A stretch of 64,000 bases of DNA from Ypsolopha sequella (Eukaryota; Arthropoda; Insecta; Lepidoptera; Ypsolophidae). Below are positions 1 through 12,200 of this stretch, piece after piece. The notes under the pieces are model-generated. The model did not search any database. It saw only the letters and a list, made by a program, of their open reading frames with translations, and was not told the origin of the DNA. The first letter of the stretch is position 1; every line of letters starts with the position of its first letter. Location of the stretch: positions 5,011,501 through 5,075,500 of the forward strand of contig OW203992.1 in assembly GCA_934047225.1 (NCBI GenBank), given 5' to 3'. Made by a program: the position numbers and the translations under genes.

Positions 1-300
1 CAACAGTATTATGCGCTAAATGGTTTTCATTGACCGCGGCATTGCCCAGTGAACCCCCCTTCCTCCTGCCGCCGTGCTTCGCGTTCCTGTGCCCAAACAA
101 ACCGAGTCAATCGTCCGAATGTGATCAGAGGAGGTGCGTGTGTTTATTCGGCGGCCACTCGGTCACGTAAGTTTTAGGTTTTAAATTGGCGTCGTTTATT
201 ATTATTTTATCTAAACCTAAACTGTCTTTAGTTCACCTTTCGCAGAAATCTTTTATTTTTACAGCATTTATTTTAGTATTGATGTAAGTAACTTGAACAT
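1..300. other. No recognisable feature
   Basis: I see no coding frame or repeat here. Bases 40-130 are somewhat GC-richer than the rest. Confidence 0.4.
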
Positions 301-310
301 AGATATTTTA

Positions 311-2322
311 CACCCCTGTCACGGTACCCCTCTGTAACAATTAACGTGACCGAGGGGTAAGAGTCGTTACAGAGGTGAAAACTTTTCATTGACGTTGCCA
401 GGTTTCAAAACGATTACGATCCCAAATTGTACAATCTTTTTATTTTTTGCACCTAAATGAAACCAATTTTAATATAATTACGTTTCTAGTTATTTCCGCG
501 TCGAACATCAATTAAAATATTATTATATTTTTAGGTTTCGCAAAGATTAAGTAATAATCTATAAATGGCATTAACAGCTGCTGAGAGACAGCGTCGCTGT
601 CGCGAAAAGCGAAAAAACAAATCACGCAATCTGCTGCAATTTGGGCACATTTGCACCCTATCCTAGATCTCGTTCAGAAAGACCTAACACGCGTCAAGAC
701 TGTTCACGTGTTCTCTGATGGGCCAGCTACCCAAACAAACAAAAAAATTACTTTTACCTCATATCAACAAGATTTTTTGAGAATTGCGGATTTGAGAATA
801 TAACCTGGAACTTCTTTGAAGGAGGACACGTAAAAGGCGCAGCAGATGGAGTTGGGGGACCCTTAAAACAGCAAACAGACAATAAAGTTGTAACTGGACA
901 TGACATTGCTGATGCAGCTCAGTTTTTAATGGCTCTTAAAGACTCCACTAAGATAAAGCTCTTTTACGTGACTGATGATGACATCGCAAGGGTTGCCGCA
1001 ATCATTCCAAAGAATGTTGTTCCGTTGCAGGGCACAATGCAAGTCCATCAAGTTTTTACTGAGAGTCCGGGGTCATTAAAGCATCGGGTGTTAAGTTGTT
1101 TCTGCAAAAAATCATGTTCTTGTCACAAAACTAAAACTTATCGCCCTGTATCAGAAACACCTAAAAGGGGTCTCAAAAATAACAACAGCAGTCACGATGA
1201 TATTGAGGACCCGTTGCGTGATATAATAAACATTGTAATTGCTCCTCGAGAAAGCGTTTATGATATCGTGTATTCCCCGAGTTCTAGGTCAGAAGAAGAT
1301 AACGAGATATTTGTTAGTCAGAATGATCCCAAAGAGCCTAACGCAGTGCTCAAAGAAAATAATGATTTATTAATCGGCTTGAATTATAAAAATCTTTCAA
1401 AGCCTGATGAAGCTGTGCCTGGGACATCACATGAATATGACTTAATTGTAGATGATATTCATCCAACAAAAATAAAGAAAGATGTCCATGTTTTAGTTAG
1501 AGTAACAAGCAAAAGAAATGTTGAATACATATACGTCGGCGTTGCAATGAGTAATGTTGATGAAGAAGGCGATATAAAAGTGATGTTTTTCAGAGCAATA
1601 AATAAAAGCGGAAAACTGTTCACATTAGTTGAAATAGATGTTTCCTATGTGGCATACGAAAATTTGCTGAAAATCGTCCCCAAACCAAATGTTATCAAAA
1701 AAGGAAGGCGTATATTGTACGGGTTTGCAAAGCCGTTAGAAGTGTTTGAAAAGTACAAAAATCGTAGTAAGTTTAAGACTGACTTTCAGACTGATTTATT
1801 ATCAATGTTATTATTCACAAAAGTATTATTAATTTAAGTATGACATGTCACTAGGTATATTAGTTACCTAAGAATTATAAAGAACTGTTTTTTTGTAAAT
1901 TGTATAATAAACACATCGTTATCAAGGGTAAACCCTTCTGTCACATATCCTAATCCTCCGTCACAACTATGTCTCCCGGGCGGGCAACAGATTTAGTAAT
2001 CTATTCCAATAATTAATTGTAGTATAATGTTTAAATGTGTTGGTAATCGATTTGTATTTATCTGGTTTATATATATATTTAAACACAAAATGCTAAATAG
2101 TTCCGAACTACAATTTATATTAAAAATTCTTCTCATATCTGAATGAAACGTGACAGAGGGGTTTTCAATATGTCATTATTAATTGTTATTGAGGTTATAA
2201 AGAGGTCCTTAATTGATTCCTAAAATGTCTTCAATGTCTATTTTTCATAAGAGAAATTTAAAAATGTTTATGATTGTGCATGATGCTTAAAAAAATTAAA
2301 GCTTAATCGTGACAGAGGTGTA
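311..2322 (+). mobile_element. Putative repeat unit bounded by GTGACAGAGG-like motifs
   Basis: A short word related to GTGACAGAGGGG recurs around the broken gene at 565-1837. It occurs near 311-322 (reverse), 327-338 (reverse), 366-377, 1933-1944 (reverse), 2150-2162 and 2309-2320. The pair at 329-338 and 366-375 is a perfect 10-bp inverted repeat. The motif may mark the subterminal ends of the mobile unit that carried the gene. No target duplication was found, so the boundaries are guesses. Confidence 0.4.
565..1837 (+). pseudogene. Frameshifted gene of an insect repeat family with SDGPATQ and WNFFEGGH motifs
   Basis: The sequence reads as one protein broken over three frames. The start at 565 gives MALTAAERQRRCREKRK, a basic N-terminus typical of this family, and runs to a stop at 664-666. 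A second frame from about 650 to 801 carries VKTVHVFSDGPATQTNKK. A third frame from about 779 to 1837 carries ITWNFFEGGHVKGAADGVGG, then a long hydrophilic C-terminal part including a cysteine cluster (CFCKKSCSCHK). In intact relatives, as I recall, the SDGPATQ and FFE-GHGKGAADGVG motifs lie in one protein found in many copies in insect genomes. I suspect a DDE-type transposase-like fold, but that is inference. At least two frameshifts make this copy dead. The 302-codon stretch from 929 is only the surviving 3' part, not a gene with its own start. Confidence 0.65.
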
Positions 2323-3265
2323 CATTTTCCACCACATACCTATCCATTTAAGCAATTTTACCATAAAACGCAGTAAATCTTCGCTGCTGAGTATTTCAGT
2401 GCAAAATATAATAACTTGTCAACCATATTAAATCAAAACATATAACATTTAAAACATTTTTTTTATTTTTGAAAGTCACAAAATTTGCTCCCAAATTGTC
2501 GGTAAAAAAAGAGAACGACCCATATGTCACAGTCAAAAGTCATAACCGGTCAAAAAGAAGCACTGCAGTACTGAAGTACTTTTCGGAAGTACTACAGCGC
2601 AGAAGAGAGCCTGCAGGTTAGGATAGAACCACATACGTTAACTACAACCCAGATTTTATTTTTTCAATAAAAACTAGTCTGTCTCAGGACTTCAGTCAAA
2701 ACCTTAAAAACATCGTAACCATTGAGATGAGTTAGAAGAACAATTGAAAACAAACTCACTCGCGAACAAAGCTTTCAGCAATATATTATTGACAACATAT
2801 GCAGCATCAAGTGCTACATAAATTTGGAAACGAGCATTCAACAGTTCAAGACATGATGTATGCAGGACTCTTAGCCGTCCAATAAATACGCGATGAAGCG
2901 CGAGCAGCGATCAATCTCCGCCAACTGAACGCTAAGAGCAAACTGTTTATCATAATCGGTTCAGATCGCGGAAATTGGCAATGTTTGAGTACCAAATGAA
3001 GAAACAAGACGAATAAGACGGAGGCTAAATTTCAAATTAAAATAAAGGTGGTGTTTAAAATAAAGCTCTTTTCTTTCTTTCTTTCTTTCAAACAAGATGA
3101 CATCACAGTATAGCTACCTTACAGTAGTCTACCTACACCTCAAACGCTCTTTTCGACATCAAGGTCATTCAGTGTACCGACAAACGAACTCTCGGAAGTT
3201 CTACTAACCCATTTCATGATCTGGCGATATCGTATCGCTATAATAGGTGTGCTAGTATTTGTCAT
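2323..3265. other. AT-rich stretch with a TTTC microsatellite
   Basis: No gene is seen. A (TTTC)n run lies at about 3069-3089. The same kind of run sits inside the 756-bp repeat units at 36.6-38.9 kb. (GAAA)n tracts are typical of some lepidopteran interspersed repeats. Confidence 0.4.
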
Positions 3266-3433
3266 CAGGGGCTCTACCGCGTAATTCTCATTTGTATCAA
3301 CTTCAAGCAAATGCATGCGAAATTCAACGCGTGCAAAAGAGATGGCATGTTAGGCGGGCGTCGTCGCACGCACCTCAAATTTCAATCTCAAGTTGATGTT
3401 GATGAAAATGAGAATTACGCGGTAGACCCACTG
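3266..3433. mobile_element. 168-bp TIR element (MITE), uninterrupted copy
   Basis: The ends are inverted repeats: CAGGGGCTCTACCGCGTAAT on the left matches AATTACGCGGTAGACCCACTG on the right. The copy at 61641-62044 is the same sequence with a second element inserted near its right end. The CAG start is hAT-like, but I found no 8-bp target duplication. It has no coding capacity. Confidence 0.75.
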
Positions 3434-4410
3434 ATCGGCGATGTAGTATTGGTACAGTCACAACCTCAGCTCAAGCAATAATAATGAGATTCATTGAAAA
3501 AGGCTTTACTTTGCGGAAGTCCATCATAAATTTGTGAAAAAATGATTTTTTTGCTGTCGAGCGGTCGGGCGGACTACACATCCCGAGGATGCCTCGTTTA
3601 GAGGCGAAACACGTGTCGATAAGTTTTCTTGCTTGTTATTAAAGATTGCTTTATTTTGTGCTCGTACTGCTTGCTTTGCTTGTGCATGTTTTATGCGGGA
3701 GGGCGGGCGGTACTTGAGTCTACATTTTGAATAGCATGGTAAAAGTATTTAGCGGAATATTGCACATTATTAATATATCCACAAATTAATAATAATGAGA
3801 TAATGAACCTTATTTTCAGAAGCAAAAATGCTACGTTTACATTTTTGTAACGTTAACAAATTAATAACTATATACTTAAGTTCGAAAACGCTTCACATCC
3901 ACAACTAATCATCCAACCTGTGCCACTCTCACAAAAAAAAAGTCACGAAAGAGGGACGCCAAGAAAACCGGTCAGCCACCAGCAACACGCAAAAAGACAA
4001 TTAAACAACCGTGAAAAAGAAAAACGAGAGTCTGAATAAATAAAGAGGAATCTATTTTTTTCTCAAAAATATATTGTAATTATTATTTCAAACATACCGT
4101 AGAGACAAGCCATAAGTAAACTTCATCCTGGAGAGCTATTTCAAGTCCCCAGTGTCTCAATAAGTGTCTAGTAAATTCGTAAGAAAATCCATTACATATA
4201 CGATATATATTTTTTTAATTATCCGTGTCTATGTTTTTAGGAGACTAAAGAGTTATCATAATTGATCATAAGGCTTTAATTCATTTAAAAAAAAATGGAT
4301 TGCAATTTCGTGTTCAGAATTTTGCATTATTTTATAATGGACGCGTGTCCTGTAGTGAAATAGCATCGTATTCTTTATACTAAATGATTAATTATGATTA
4401 ACCTCGGTTT
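3434..4410. other. No gene; degraded repeat words
   Basis: Bases 3560-3625 contain the phrase CCCGAGGATGCCTCG followed by GAGGCGAAACACGTGTCG, which I recognise as a common lepidopteran interspersed repeat fragment. Nothing else was identified. Confidence 0.35.
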
Positions 4411-4414
4411 CCAC

Positions 4415-4950
4415 TCATACATACATATATTCACGCCTGTCTCCCACATGGGTAGGCAGAGACTACAGATTTTCATATGCTTTGATTCTAACACACCTCT
4501 TTCGCCTCCTCCACATCCATCAATCTAGTCATACAAGCTCTTCTATTCCGGGTACTTTTGAAATTGCCTTTCTTCAGTATGTCACCAATTTGGTCAGCAT
4601 ACGTCCTTCTCGGGCGGTCTGGTCGAGTTGTGCCTTTCGCTTGTTAGCCATGTTGTACCATGAATTTCTATCGTCACCCATATTTCAGTATATAGAGCTG
4701 AAAGTGGGTTACATTTAAAAAATTTATTATCTTCTCTCAAATACAAGTTTCTATCTACGAGTATAACTTAAGAGCTACGCTCTTTTCGGTGGAGTAACAG
4801 CCATTCTTCTCTATCTTCTGCTAATAATGTGACCTCTTGATATGGCATAACATCAACTTTCTCCTTCACTTGAGTAAAGTAGCTGCGTCTAAGTCCTCCT
4901 CTTCTTCTTTACCTCGACCTTTCCTTCTATGATATTTATCAAGAAACTGT
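4415..4950 (-). repeat. Interspersed repeat fragment of the CTGCCTACCC / GACAGGCGTGA type
   Basis: Bases 4430-4470 read, on the minus strand, TCTGCCTACCC followed by GACAGGCGTGA. Related phrases occur at about 34545-34580 (same orientation) and 53780-53815 (opposite orientation), so this is a dispersed family. The region after it (4470-4950) looks like the body of a repeat; the 78-codon frame there is not gene-like. Confidence 0.5.
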
Positions 4951-5876
4951 TATGTCGGATCAAGTTTTCCTTCTTCTGTTTTCAATTTACGTCCACTGTT
5001 TTACTTATCTACTTATGTGTCCTACCTAGATATAACAACATTTATGGAATTCGGACTTCGGAATACATGTTATCAAAATTTTTAAATGATTTGCCAAATG
5101 AAGTCTTAAAACAACATAGAAATTAAGCCAGTAAAGAGAAGAGAATACTAAAAAAATATTTTTAAGTTATAATAATGATAAGTTATAATAATAAGTTATA
5201 AATTGTTAGATAAGATCATTGATAAACCCTGAGGGGTTTTTTTAATACTTAATAACTTGTACTATTTTGTTGTGAATAAATAAACTAAAAAAAAATGGTT
5301 TCTTAAAAATATCTTTCTTCCTACTTGAATTATAGAAGAAGAAGATAGGTTTTTGTTAAAAATACAAGTTCAAGGAGTAATTAATTAAAAGGAATAGCAA
5401 AATATGACTCTTATCGGAAATAACAAAACCTTATTCTTATAATGGTTATAAGACCGAAAGGATCTCTAAAACTATAATTCCAGTGCGCCCCCGAGTCACG
5501 CATGATTTGACATAAATATCCTCAAAGCAGATTGGATGAAGCCTCAAATAAATCCGTGAAGACAAACATTATCTAATTCCATATAACAAACAAGAGAATA
5601 GTTTTAATCACCACAACTATTCACCACCTTTATTCCTGAGCAGTACAGCCGCTTTTTCATTGTGTCTGTGTCTAACAGCCGTGGTGGTATATTAGGAGGA
5701 AATCTTAGCGTCTTTTATGCTGTGGTGTCACGTATATTTACTGATGAACGTACCCTCGAATCAAATTAATATCTTCAGAAGACGTGAGGAGCATAGCTGA
5801 CTGAGATAAAAGATTTCAAATAGAAGCCTGTAAGCCAAGCAAGCCCTGACGTAAGCTACTCTTCAGTTAGAGATTT
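4951..5876. other. AT-rich stretch without recognised features
   Basis: Only short chance frames are present (for example 4929-5126). No repeat pair was found. Confidence 0.35.
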
Positions 5877-6174
5877 GAGTCGTTTTTTAGGGTTCCGTTT
5901 CCAAAGGGTAACCAACGGGACCCTACTAAGACTCCGCTGTCCGTCTGTCTGTCTGTCACCAGGCTGTATCTCATGAACCGTGATAGTTAGACAGTTGAAA
6001 TTTTAACAGATGATGTATTTCTGTTGCCGCTATAACAACAAATACTAAAAAACAGAATAAAATAAATATTTAAGGGGGCTCCCATACAGCAGACATGTTT
6101 TTTGCCGTTTTTGTAGATAATGGTACGGAACCCTTCGTGCGCGAGTCCGAATCGCACTTGGCCGGTTTTTAAAC
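5877..6174 (-). repeat. Lepidopteran short interspersed repeat (GGGTTCCGT ... CACTTGGCCGG)
   Basis: The element opens with TTAGGGTTCCGT, contains a GTCTGTCTGTCTGTC run and the phrase GGCTGTATCTCATGAACCG, and closes with GAGTCCGAATCGCACTTGGC then CGGTTTTT. I know this arrangement as a very common short repeat in moths and butterflies. Read on the minus strand, it starts AAAAACCGGCCAAGTGCG. A truncated copy starts at about 30818. Whether it is a SINE or another class is not settled here. Confidence 0.65.
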
Positions 6175-6903
6175 TTCAATGCGCTATTTTTCTTTGCTTT
6201 TTGGAATATATTTGTCAATTTAAGTATGCAATTTCAATAATAATTTTTTCTTGCTTTTAAATCGATTTCATAAGTATTTCAGTCCTTACAGGAAGTGACG
6301 TCATCATATTAAATTTAAGGGTCGGCTCCTTAAGACTGGGACTAAAAATAAACATGGAAAGGTTTGGTTTGGTGCCTTCACTGAAGGTCAAATGAAAGAC
6401 ATCGCTTTTTTTTTCATTAAATAATTGATATATGCACGGTTATTTCATCTGTCTTCTAAAAGCAGTAGGCAAGCTTTTTCTCTTAGCTTAGCTTTTTTTG
6501 TATACATTGGCGAGAAATAGTTATTTGTGCATTTTTTTGTTGCGAGTACCGTGTTTGAGTGCCGAGCAAGCGAAGGATTCTACCTATATTGAATCACGAG
6601 CGTAGCGAGCAACAAAGGCGCGCTTTTCGAGCTAGTGGGGTGAAAATGTCATTTGTCAAAACGTTCACTGCTGAACGCGTTCAGGGTGATCAGTATAGCA
6701 AGTCGTTTCAGTTAGCATGTAACTAATTCAATAGGAAATTTCAGATTTGATGAGATTTTTTAGTTGGTGTGTAAAATTAATCAGACATTGCAAATGGGCA
6801 ACAATTTGAGCATACAGTGCGCGTTCTGCGTTCTGTCTGCGGTCCAAACAATAGAACGCGCGTTCTCGCGGTCTCTGTGTTTAAAGATTCAAGCCGTCGA
6901 AAT
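6175..6903. other. No gene; low-copy intergenic sequence
   Basis: No coding frame is convincing. The words GCGTTCTGCGTTCTG and GAACGCGCGTTCTCGCGG near 6810-6870 are locally repetitive. Confidence 0.3.
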
Positions 6904-7005
6904 GAGCGTTTTTCTTGCTTCAAATTTAGTGTTAAATAAGATTTCTAGATGGCACTGTCGTATACTTTAGCAAAAGATTCAAAGATAAAATTTGCACAAA
7001 TTCCA
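6904..7005. mobile_element. Truncated copy of the GAGCGTTTTTC element
   Basis: From GAGCGTTTTTCTTG onward this is the reverse complement of the right half of the full element at 61791-62024. It includes the shared phrases CTAGATGGCACTGTCGTAT and AAAATTTGCACA. Only one end is present, so this copy is truncated. Confidence 0.65.
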
Positions 7006-7315
7006 AAAAAACTAAAAACTACCGACCTTGACATTGACTCCTACGAAATATATTTTATAATATTCGATGGATTCGATTGATGGTCCTTGGATGAATATTA
7101 TCTTTAATAAATCATACACATTCCTGTACTTTTATTCCGCAAATATTTGTGGAATAAAAATTTGTGTATAATTAATTAAACATATTTGATCCATGGTGAC
7201 AAGGACACCGATATCTGGAGGAAAATAAAGTTGTAAGAAAAAAAACAAAGAGAAAAACCGTAACCCAAAATGCGGAACACAAAACGCAGAACGCAACTCT
7301 GTGTGGTCGACGCCA

Positions 7316-7751
7316 TAAGGGCGCACCGAGCGTTTGCCTTTGTCTCTGTCTTTTTCTTTACGTGTAAAGAGTAAAAATAATAACCAAACTTTTGTACTTT
7401 TTCAATGTTTTTCGATGTTATATTCATTATATTGTTCTTAAATAAAAAACTATCGTGTATAAACGCTCCAGTCATCTATGTACTATATTTTAGTAAATAA
7501 ATCATAATATCAAATTACTTATTTATATAAAAAAGTAGCGAAATAGGGGAAAAAATTACTCGAAAAGGGGTAACTTTGTGAATTTATTCTATCGAGCCAA
7601 CTTTATCAAAATGTGTTTCCGTCGTGTATACAGTCTAGTATATACCTAAAAGTACCAATATATTTCCCTAGATTATAATTTAATTGTTTACTACTTTAAA
7701 CAAGGGTTATAAAAATGTGTTTGACTGTGTAAAAAGCTCGGTGCGCTCTTA
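7316..7751. mobile_element. 436-bp TIR element (MITE), copy 1
   Basis: The left end TAAGGGCGCACCGAGC and right end GCTCGGTGCGCTCTTA form a 16-bp inverted repeat with one mismatch. Both can be read as flanked by TA. A second copy at 43311-43707 shares the ends and most of the interior, including CCTTTGTCTCTGTC and GTGTATACAGTCTAGTATAT. No transposase is encoded. The frames of 64 and 99 codons crossing its left end are not genes. Confidence 0.75.
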
Positions 7752-8194
7752 ATACATAATATCCATAACGAAGAAAATAAAACTGATTCATAAAGCAATG
7801 TAGGATTCCTTCTTACGTTGAAATCTTAGATTTTGATTGCGATTATATTTATCGAGTTCTTTGGAAATAAAATACTTTGTTATTCCGCTGTATCTCCTAT
7901 TTCAATTTACAATTCTATATCGATTCGCAGTGTTATATTACAACGTTTTTTCGTTCTTAATACGTCTGGGTGGAAAGCACAGAGGTGAAATAGTGTATAT
8001 ATAGGACATAGAGGTACAAAGCTAAAGAAATGTTGATGAAATTTGATGACCAAAATGTGTAGTTTGGAGATTTCAAAAATAGATACGGTGCAATGCACGT
8101 TAAGCCGTAAAGTGGCCAGGATCTTATCTATCTTTGGTTTAACTATTGTTTACCGAGACTGATAACTCAATAAATTAAGATTATGTAATTTTCA
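7752..8194. other. No recognised feature
   Basis: AT-rich sequence without a convincing frame or repeat partner. Confidence 0.3.
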
Positions 8195-8604
8195 TCATCA
8201 TCATATATATAAAAAGAGAAGTCCTGACTGACTCACTCATTCACTGACTCATCAACGCAAAGCCCAAACCCTTGGACCTAGAAAGCTGAAATTTTGCACA
8301 GAGCTTTCCTTTGTAATGTAGACAAGGAATAAGAAAGAATTTTTCGTAATTCTACCTCTAAGGGGGTAAAATAGGGGATGAAAGTTTGTATGGGAAATAA
8401 GTTTGTTTTATAGTTGAAAAACCATAAAAATTTGACGTGTTTCAGCCTTTTTAAAAAATCAATCCCTGAGGCAGTAAAAAATTTAGCGCTTTGTTTCAAA
8501 AATCATCCCCTACAGACAAAAATAAAGGAGAAGGAATTCAAAACAAAGGAAAAAGAGTTAAAACTAAATCAACGTGGGCGAAGCCGCGGGCAAAAGCTAG
8601 AATA
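8195..8604 (+). repeat. Non-autonomous repeat ending GCGAAGCCGCGGGCAAAAGCTAG
   Basis: It opens near TATATATAAAAAGAGAAGTC, carries a degenerate (GACT)n-like run and the phrase CTAGAAAGCTGAAATTTTGC, and ends with a GC hairpin just before CTAG. This layout (GC hairpin close to a CTAG end) is like Helitron 3' ends, which is my inference. Diverged relatives lie at 19455-19720, 46665-46905 and 52565-52950. Confidence 0.55.
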
Positions 8605-8645
8605 CAATATTATGCTTAGCAGTATTAAAATTTACTTTATTTTAA

Positions 8646-8891
8646 GAGCGGTTTCGTAGCCGGATTGTGAAATACACGCCTTCTTCTAATTAATCAAAAC
8701 AGAAAACTTGAACAGAAAATTTTGAAATTCTTATTTACAGAAACCAATGGAAACTTTGCAATGGCATCATACACAATACATAGGTAATAAGTGTTTGTTG
8801 AATAACTATTGAGTGAATTTTTTATTTAAGTATTTTGTTTCGATTAATAAGAAAAAGGTGGGTATTTCACAATCCGGCTGCAAAACCGCTC
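8646..8891. mobile_element. 246-bp TIR element flanked by TTAA
   Basis: The left arm GAGCGGTTTCGTAGCCGGAT and continuing GTGAAATAC are matched by the reverse complement of the right end, giving a roughly 33-bp inverted repeat with three or four mismatches. TTAA lies directly outside both ends (8642-8645 and 8892-8895). That suits a piggyBac-like target, although the ends do not begin CCC. Confidence 0.7.
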
Positions 8892-9941
8892 TTAAGAAGC
8901 ATGAATACGATGCCAACATTTTTCTGACTTCTAAAAATTAAATGGTAATTTAAGTCGAAAAGGTTCCGCTCGTACCTTTCCTTTAATAGGTACCTAATTG
9001 AAATTGAAATTGAAATTATTGATTTATTTTAAAAACATTATTAATATTACACAACAATTTTTTTTTAAAAAGTATGCGACAAAACGGAATAAGCTCAGCC
9101 ATATGCTGTGATAGAAAAATAAAATGATCTTCACAGCGCTGATTTTCAACTTGTCTTCTCGCAGAAACTACCTTGCGGGTATAAAATTGGGAAAAAGATG
9201 AATCATTATAATATAATATTAGCATGCATTACTTTTAAAAATAGAAATAACAATGTAGGACATGAATTTTTTAATTAACAAAAATTTATTTTAACGTCAT
9301 ACTCGTAGTTAACAAAAAAAATAATAACAAAGTTTTTAATCCTCGAAAACAATATAATATTTAATAAGCAAATATTGTTTTAGGCAATTAGATTTTTTAC
9401 TTAAAACGGCCTTTTATCTCATCTATTTGATTTTTCTTCATATGCTTCTTAAAAGTGAAAGACGTAAATATTCTCCCAAGGGTGGCGGCAGATCGTTACA
9501 AATTTTTGAAGTCGCATATTTAAAGCTACCTCTAAAACCGGTTGTTTTATGTTTTGGAATGTTCATTAGATTTAAATGCCTCCTGTGCGACTGGTAAGTG
9601 TCGTTAGTGGCTTGAAGGCAATGTGGTCGCTTTAGCTTGCTATTTCATCCTACATTCACACACGTAAAGAGCAAGCGAGATTCATCTTTTGAAAAATCTT
9701 GAGAATGTCTTCGGTTGTTCTTATGATTTCAGGAGAAATATCCAAAAAAACGAATTTATACATACGTAAAAATAGGTGTACTTACAAATAACTTTTGCAT
9801 TTATTTTATTTTGGCCTATGTTTTAGGTTCAATCTTGAATACTGTACGGGACCTATTTAAAATTTAGGCAAATACCAAAAAATACGGAAAATATCAGCTA
9901 GCTGCGGTAGTATGGGAGTTTGACGTTTTAGTACGGTGCTC
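8892..9941. other. No recognised feature
   Basis: No supported gene. The 69-codon minus-strand frame near 9016-9225 has no recognisable motif and sits in AT-rich sequence. Confidence 0.3.
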
Positions 9942-10352
9942 TTAAGGCGATATGCGAAAAAAATACGGTGTTTCTTTTCTGTGTATTTCATGAAATACAC
10001 GGAAAATTTTAATAAATTTCTGGTATATGCATTTCGACTATATAATCTAGGGTTTTGAAATTGGAAAACATGTTTGGATACATTTTCCTCTTGAAAATGA
10101 AGTCTTCAAACACACTTTTTCTCTTCGTTTGACGAATAGGAACCATATACAGAACTCAAACATATTTTATCAGGTGTGTTTCAACAATATTTAGAGATTT
10201 GATTTTTGAAATTTTGCTAGCTATTTTAGTTTTTTTTAATAAAAATATAAAACCAACTTTTTTCCCTTTTGCCCTGAATCCGCCCCTCTCGCACTGCGCG
10301 ATTTTTCGCTTGGAGTGACAGTGACAAAAATAAAATTCGCATAGCCTCTTAA
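9942..10352 (+). mobile_element. TIR element of the TTAAGGCGATA family, copy 1
   Basis: Left end TTAAGGCGATATGCGAA and right end TTCGCATAGCCTCTTAA are imperfect inverted repeats. The interior phrase CCTGAATCCGCCCCTCTCGC recurs in reverse at 34905-35295 and, diverged, at 40205-40592. The minus-strand frames of 60 and 96 codons here are not genes. Confidence 0.65.
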
Positions 10353-11397
10353 CCCGGTTTTTGCCGTCCAAAGAAGGACAGTAGCGAAACACGCTAGGTA
10401 CGCTAGTTGACTCGCCACTTAACTTGTTCAAGTGTAAACGAGGCAAGGTGACGCCATATATTTTGCCATAGGTAACACTAAGTAAGGCAATTTATCACGT
10501 AATAGTGACAATGGAATTGTTTCTTCGATACTTAAAAAAATGTTACATAAAACTTGTTACACAAAAAAAAAACTAAATAACTTTTTTATCACGTAAATCC
10601 ATTTTGGCTGTTCAAGGAAACTTTATTGGCAACTTTATATCGCAATCAAGATAGGTTTTCAATTAAAAGTTGAGCTTTATTATCTAGCTGAAACTTTTAA
10701 TAACAGAATCGAACATTAGAAAACAATTACTTACCCTTCATAAAGTAAACCTTTACGTTGAAGTTTTCATACAGGCTGTAATAAAATTTACAATGTGATT
10801 GTAAGTTTTACAGCCATTTTCATAATAGTAAATCGATTAATGATTAGAATGAACTGACAAAAGAAATTCTTGTAGAAAATTACAATTCTGTGTATAGATA
10901 GATGTAGATCGTTTGGTAAAACTCGGCTAACATGCTATTTTTCTCTTGATTAGTTACACAAATCGGAATAGTTTTAGTGTTGTTTTCCAAGTTGTTTTTT
11001 ATTAGATATCAGTGCATGCGCATAATTACAATAAATTAAACTGAAGACAGGTTTCAGGGAAATGTGAGTTTTTTGAGGCGCTATGGGGAAAATTTTGCAC
11101 TTTTTTAATTCTTGATACTGGTTTTCAGATACGATGTAATAGGTTCGGGGTCATAACCAATAAAAGAAGTGGTTAGTTCAAAAGTCAGATGTATAATAGA
11201 TCAAATTATGGAACGATTGGTATACAGTATAAGTAGTTTGAGTTGTAACACACACTACAACGAATTTCATAGTATACAATTATTGCAACATTTATCAAAA
11301 ATTTCGATTTACAAGAAACACGATCCGGGTAAATTTCGCTCGATAAAAATAATTATTGAAATGAATGACTTAAAATAACATGCTATTTTTCGAGTTT
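10353..11397. other. No recognised feature
   Basis: AT-rich intergenic sequence. The 69-codon frame at 11169-11378 lacks any motif. Confidence 0.3.
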
Positions 11398-11700
11398 TTT
11401 TTTTTTTTTTTTCTTTATGGTTGGGTTTTGCGGCCTACTGATTCTAGGGTCCTCATGCATTTGGCCCACCTATCACTTTGAGTTTGACACGCGTGGGATT
11501 TGCCAACCGAGCGACTTGTCGTGTTACGGCATGACGTCATGAAAAACCGTACCGGGAGAATAGTAACAGTTGTAACAGTGGTAACAGACAGTTGCGTAGA
11601 ATCAGTCATTTGTCCGTTACTGATTTTCGTAAATTTTGTGGAAGTCCGTGGAAAGTTTGATTAACGCTTCCATTGCTTTCCCCCTCCTCCTTTCAGGTCG
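11398..11700 (-). mobile_element. Retroposed sequence with poly(A) tail, minus strand
   Basis: A run of 19 or so T at 11395-11413 is a poly(A) tail on the minus strand. Directly before it on that strand is a GC-richer segment whose frame ends AKCMRTLESVGRKTQP. I recall closely similar peptides from lepidopteran repeats. This looks like the 3' end of a retroelement inserted in minus orientation. The 5' limit is uncertain. Confidence 0.5.
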
Positions 11701-12061
11701 AGCGCGCTCCATCCTAGAGTAGCGTATAAGCCCATCGTATAGAAAAAGATGTTGTGTTGATAACTTTCATCAGTTGGCGGTTTAAAAGTAATTTCTTTAA
11801 CACCCTGTACACACGAGCGGGAACGAAACATAAATTAGAATTGATACGATCGTAAAATTGTTTATGATCAAAGGGCGCCGGCTTCCACTGAATATTAATT
11901 TTATGTATTCGTTAAATTTGGTGTAAATAAAAATGGAGACGTCACAAGCAATGGTAATTTTATGGAGGGAAATCACGCGGCTCCCATTTCGCTACGCCCA
12001 GCCGCGTAGCAAGCGCGAAAATTCGTAGAACTTTTTGTTGCCGTGTCGTAGCAGTGAATTA
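11701..12061. other. No recognised feature
   Basis: No coding frame or repeat was recognised. Confidence 0.3.
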
Positions 12062-12200
12062 AGGCTTAGAGCCGTTTAGAGGGCGAATTGTAAAAACCGC
12101 TCTTTTATTACTAATCAAAACTGAACACTTAAATTCAAAATTTAAACTCAAAATACCTATGTATTGTGTATACTGTCCTCGCAAAGTTTCCATTTAAACT
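12062..12200. repeat. Partial relative of the 8646-8891 element
   Basis: AAAAACCGCTCTT and the phrase CCTATGTATTGTGTATACTG followed by GCAAAGTTTCCAT match parts of 8646-8891 in the opposite orientation. The copy is incomplete and diverged. Confidence 0.45.

Noticed and set aside
929..1837. A complete 302-residue gene starting at 929
   Set aside because: The frame continues upstream of 929 and the N-terminal motifs lie in other frames, so this is the 3' part of a pseudogene.
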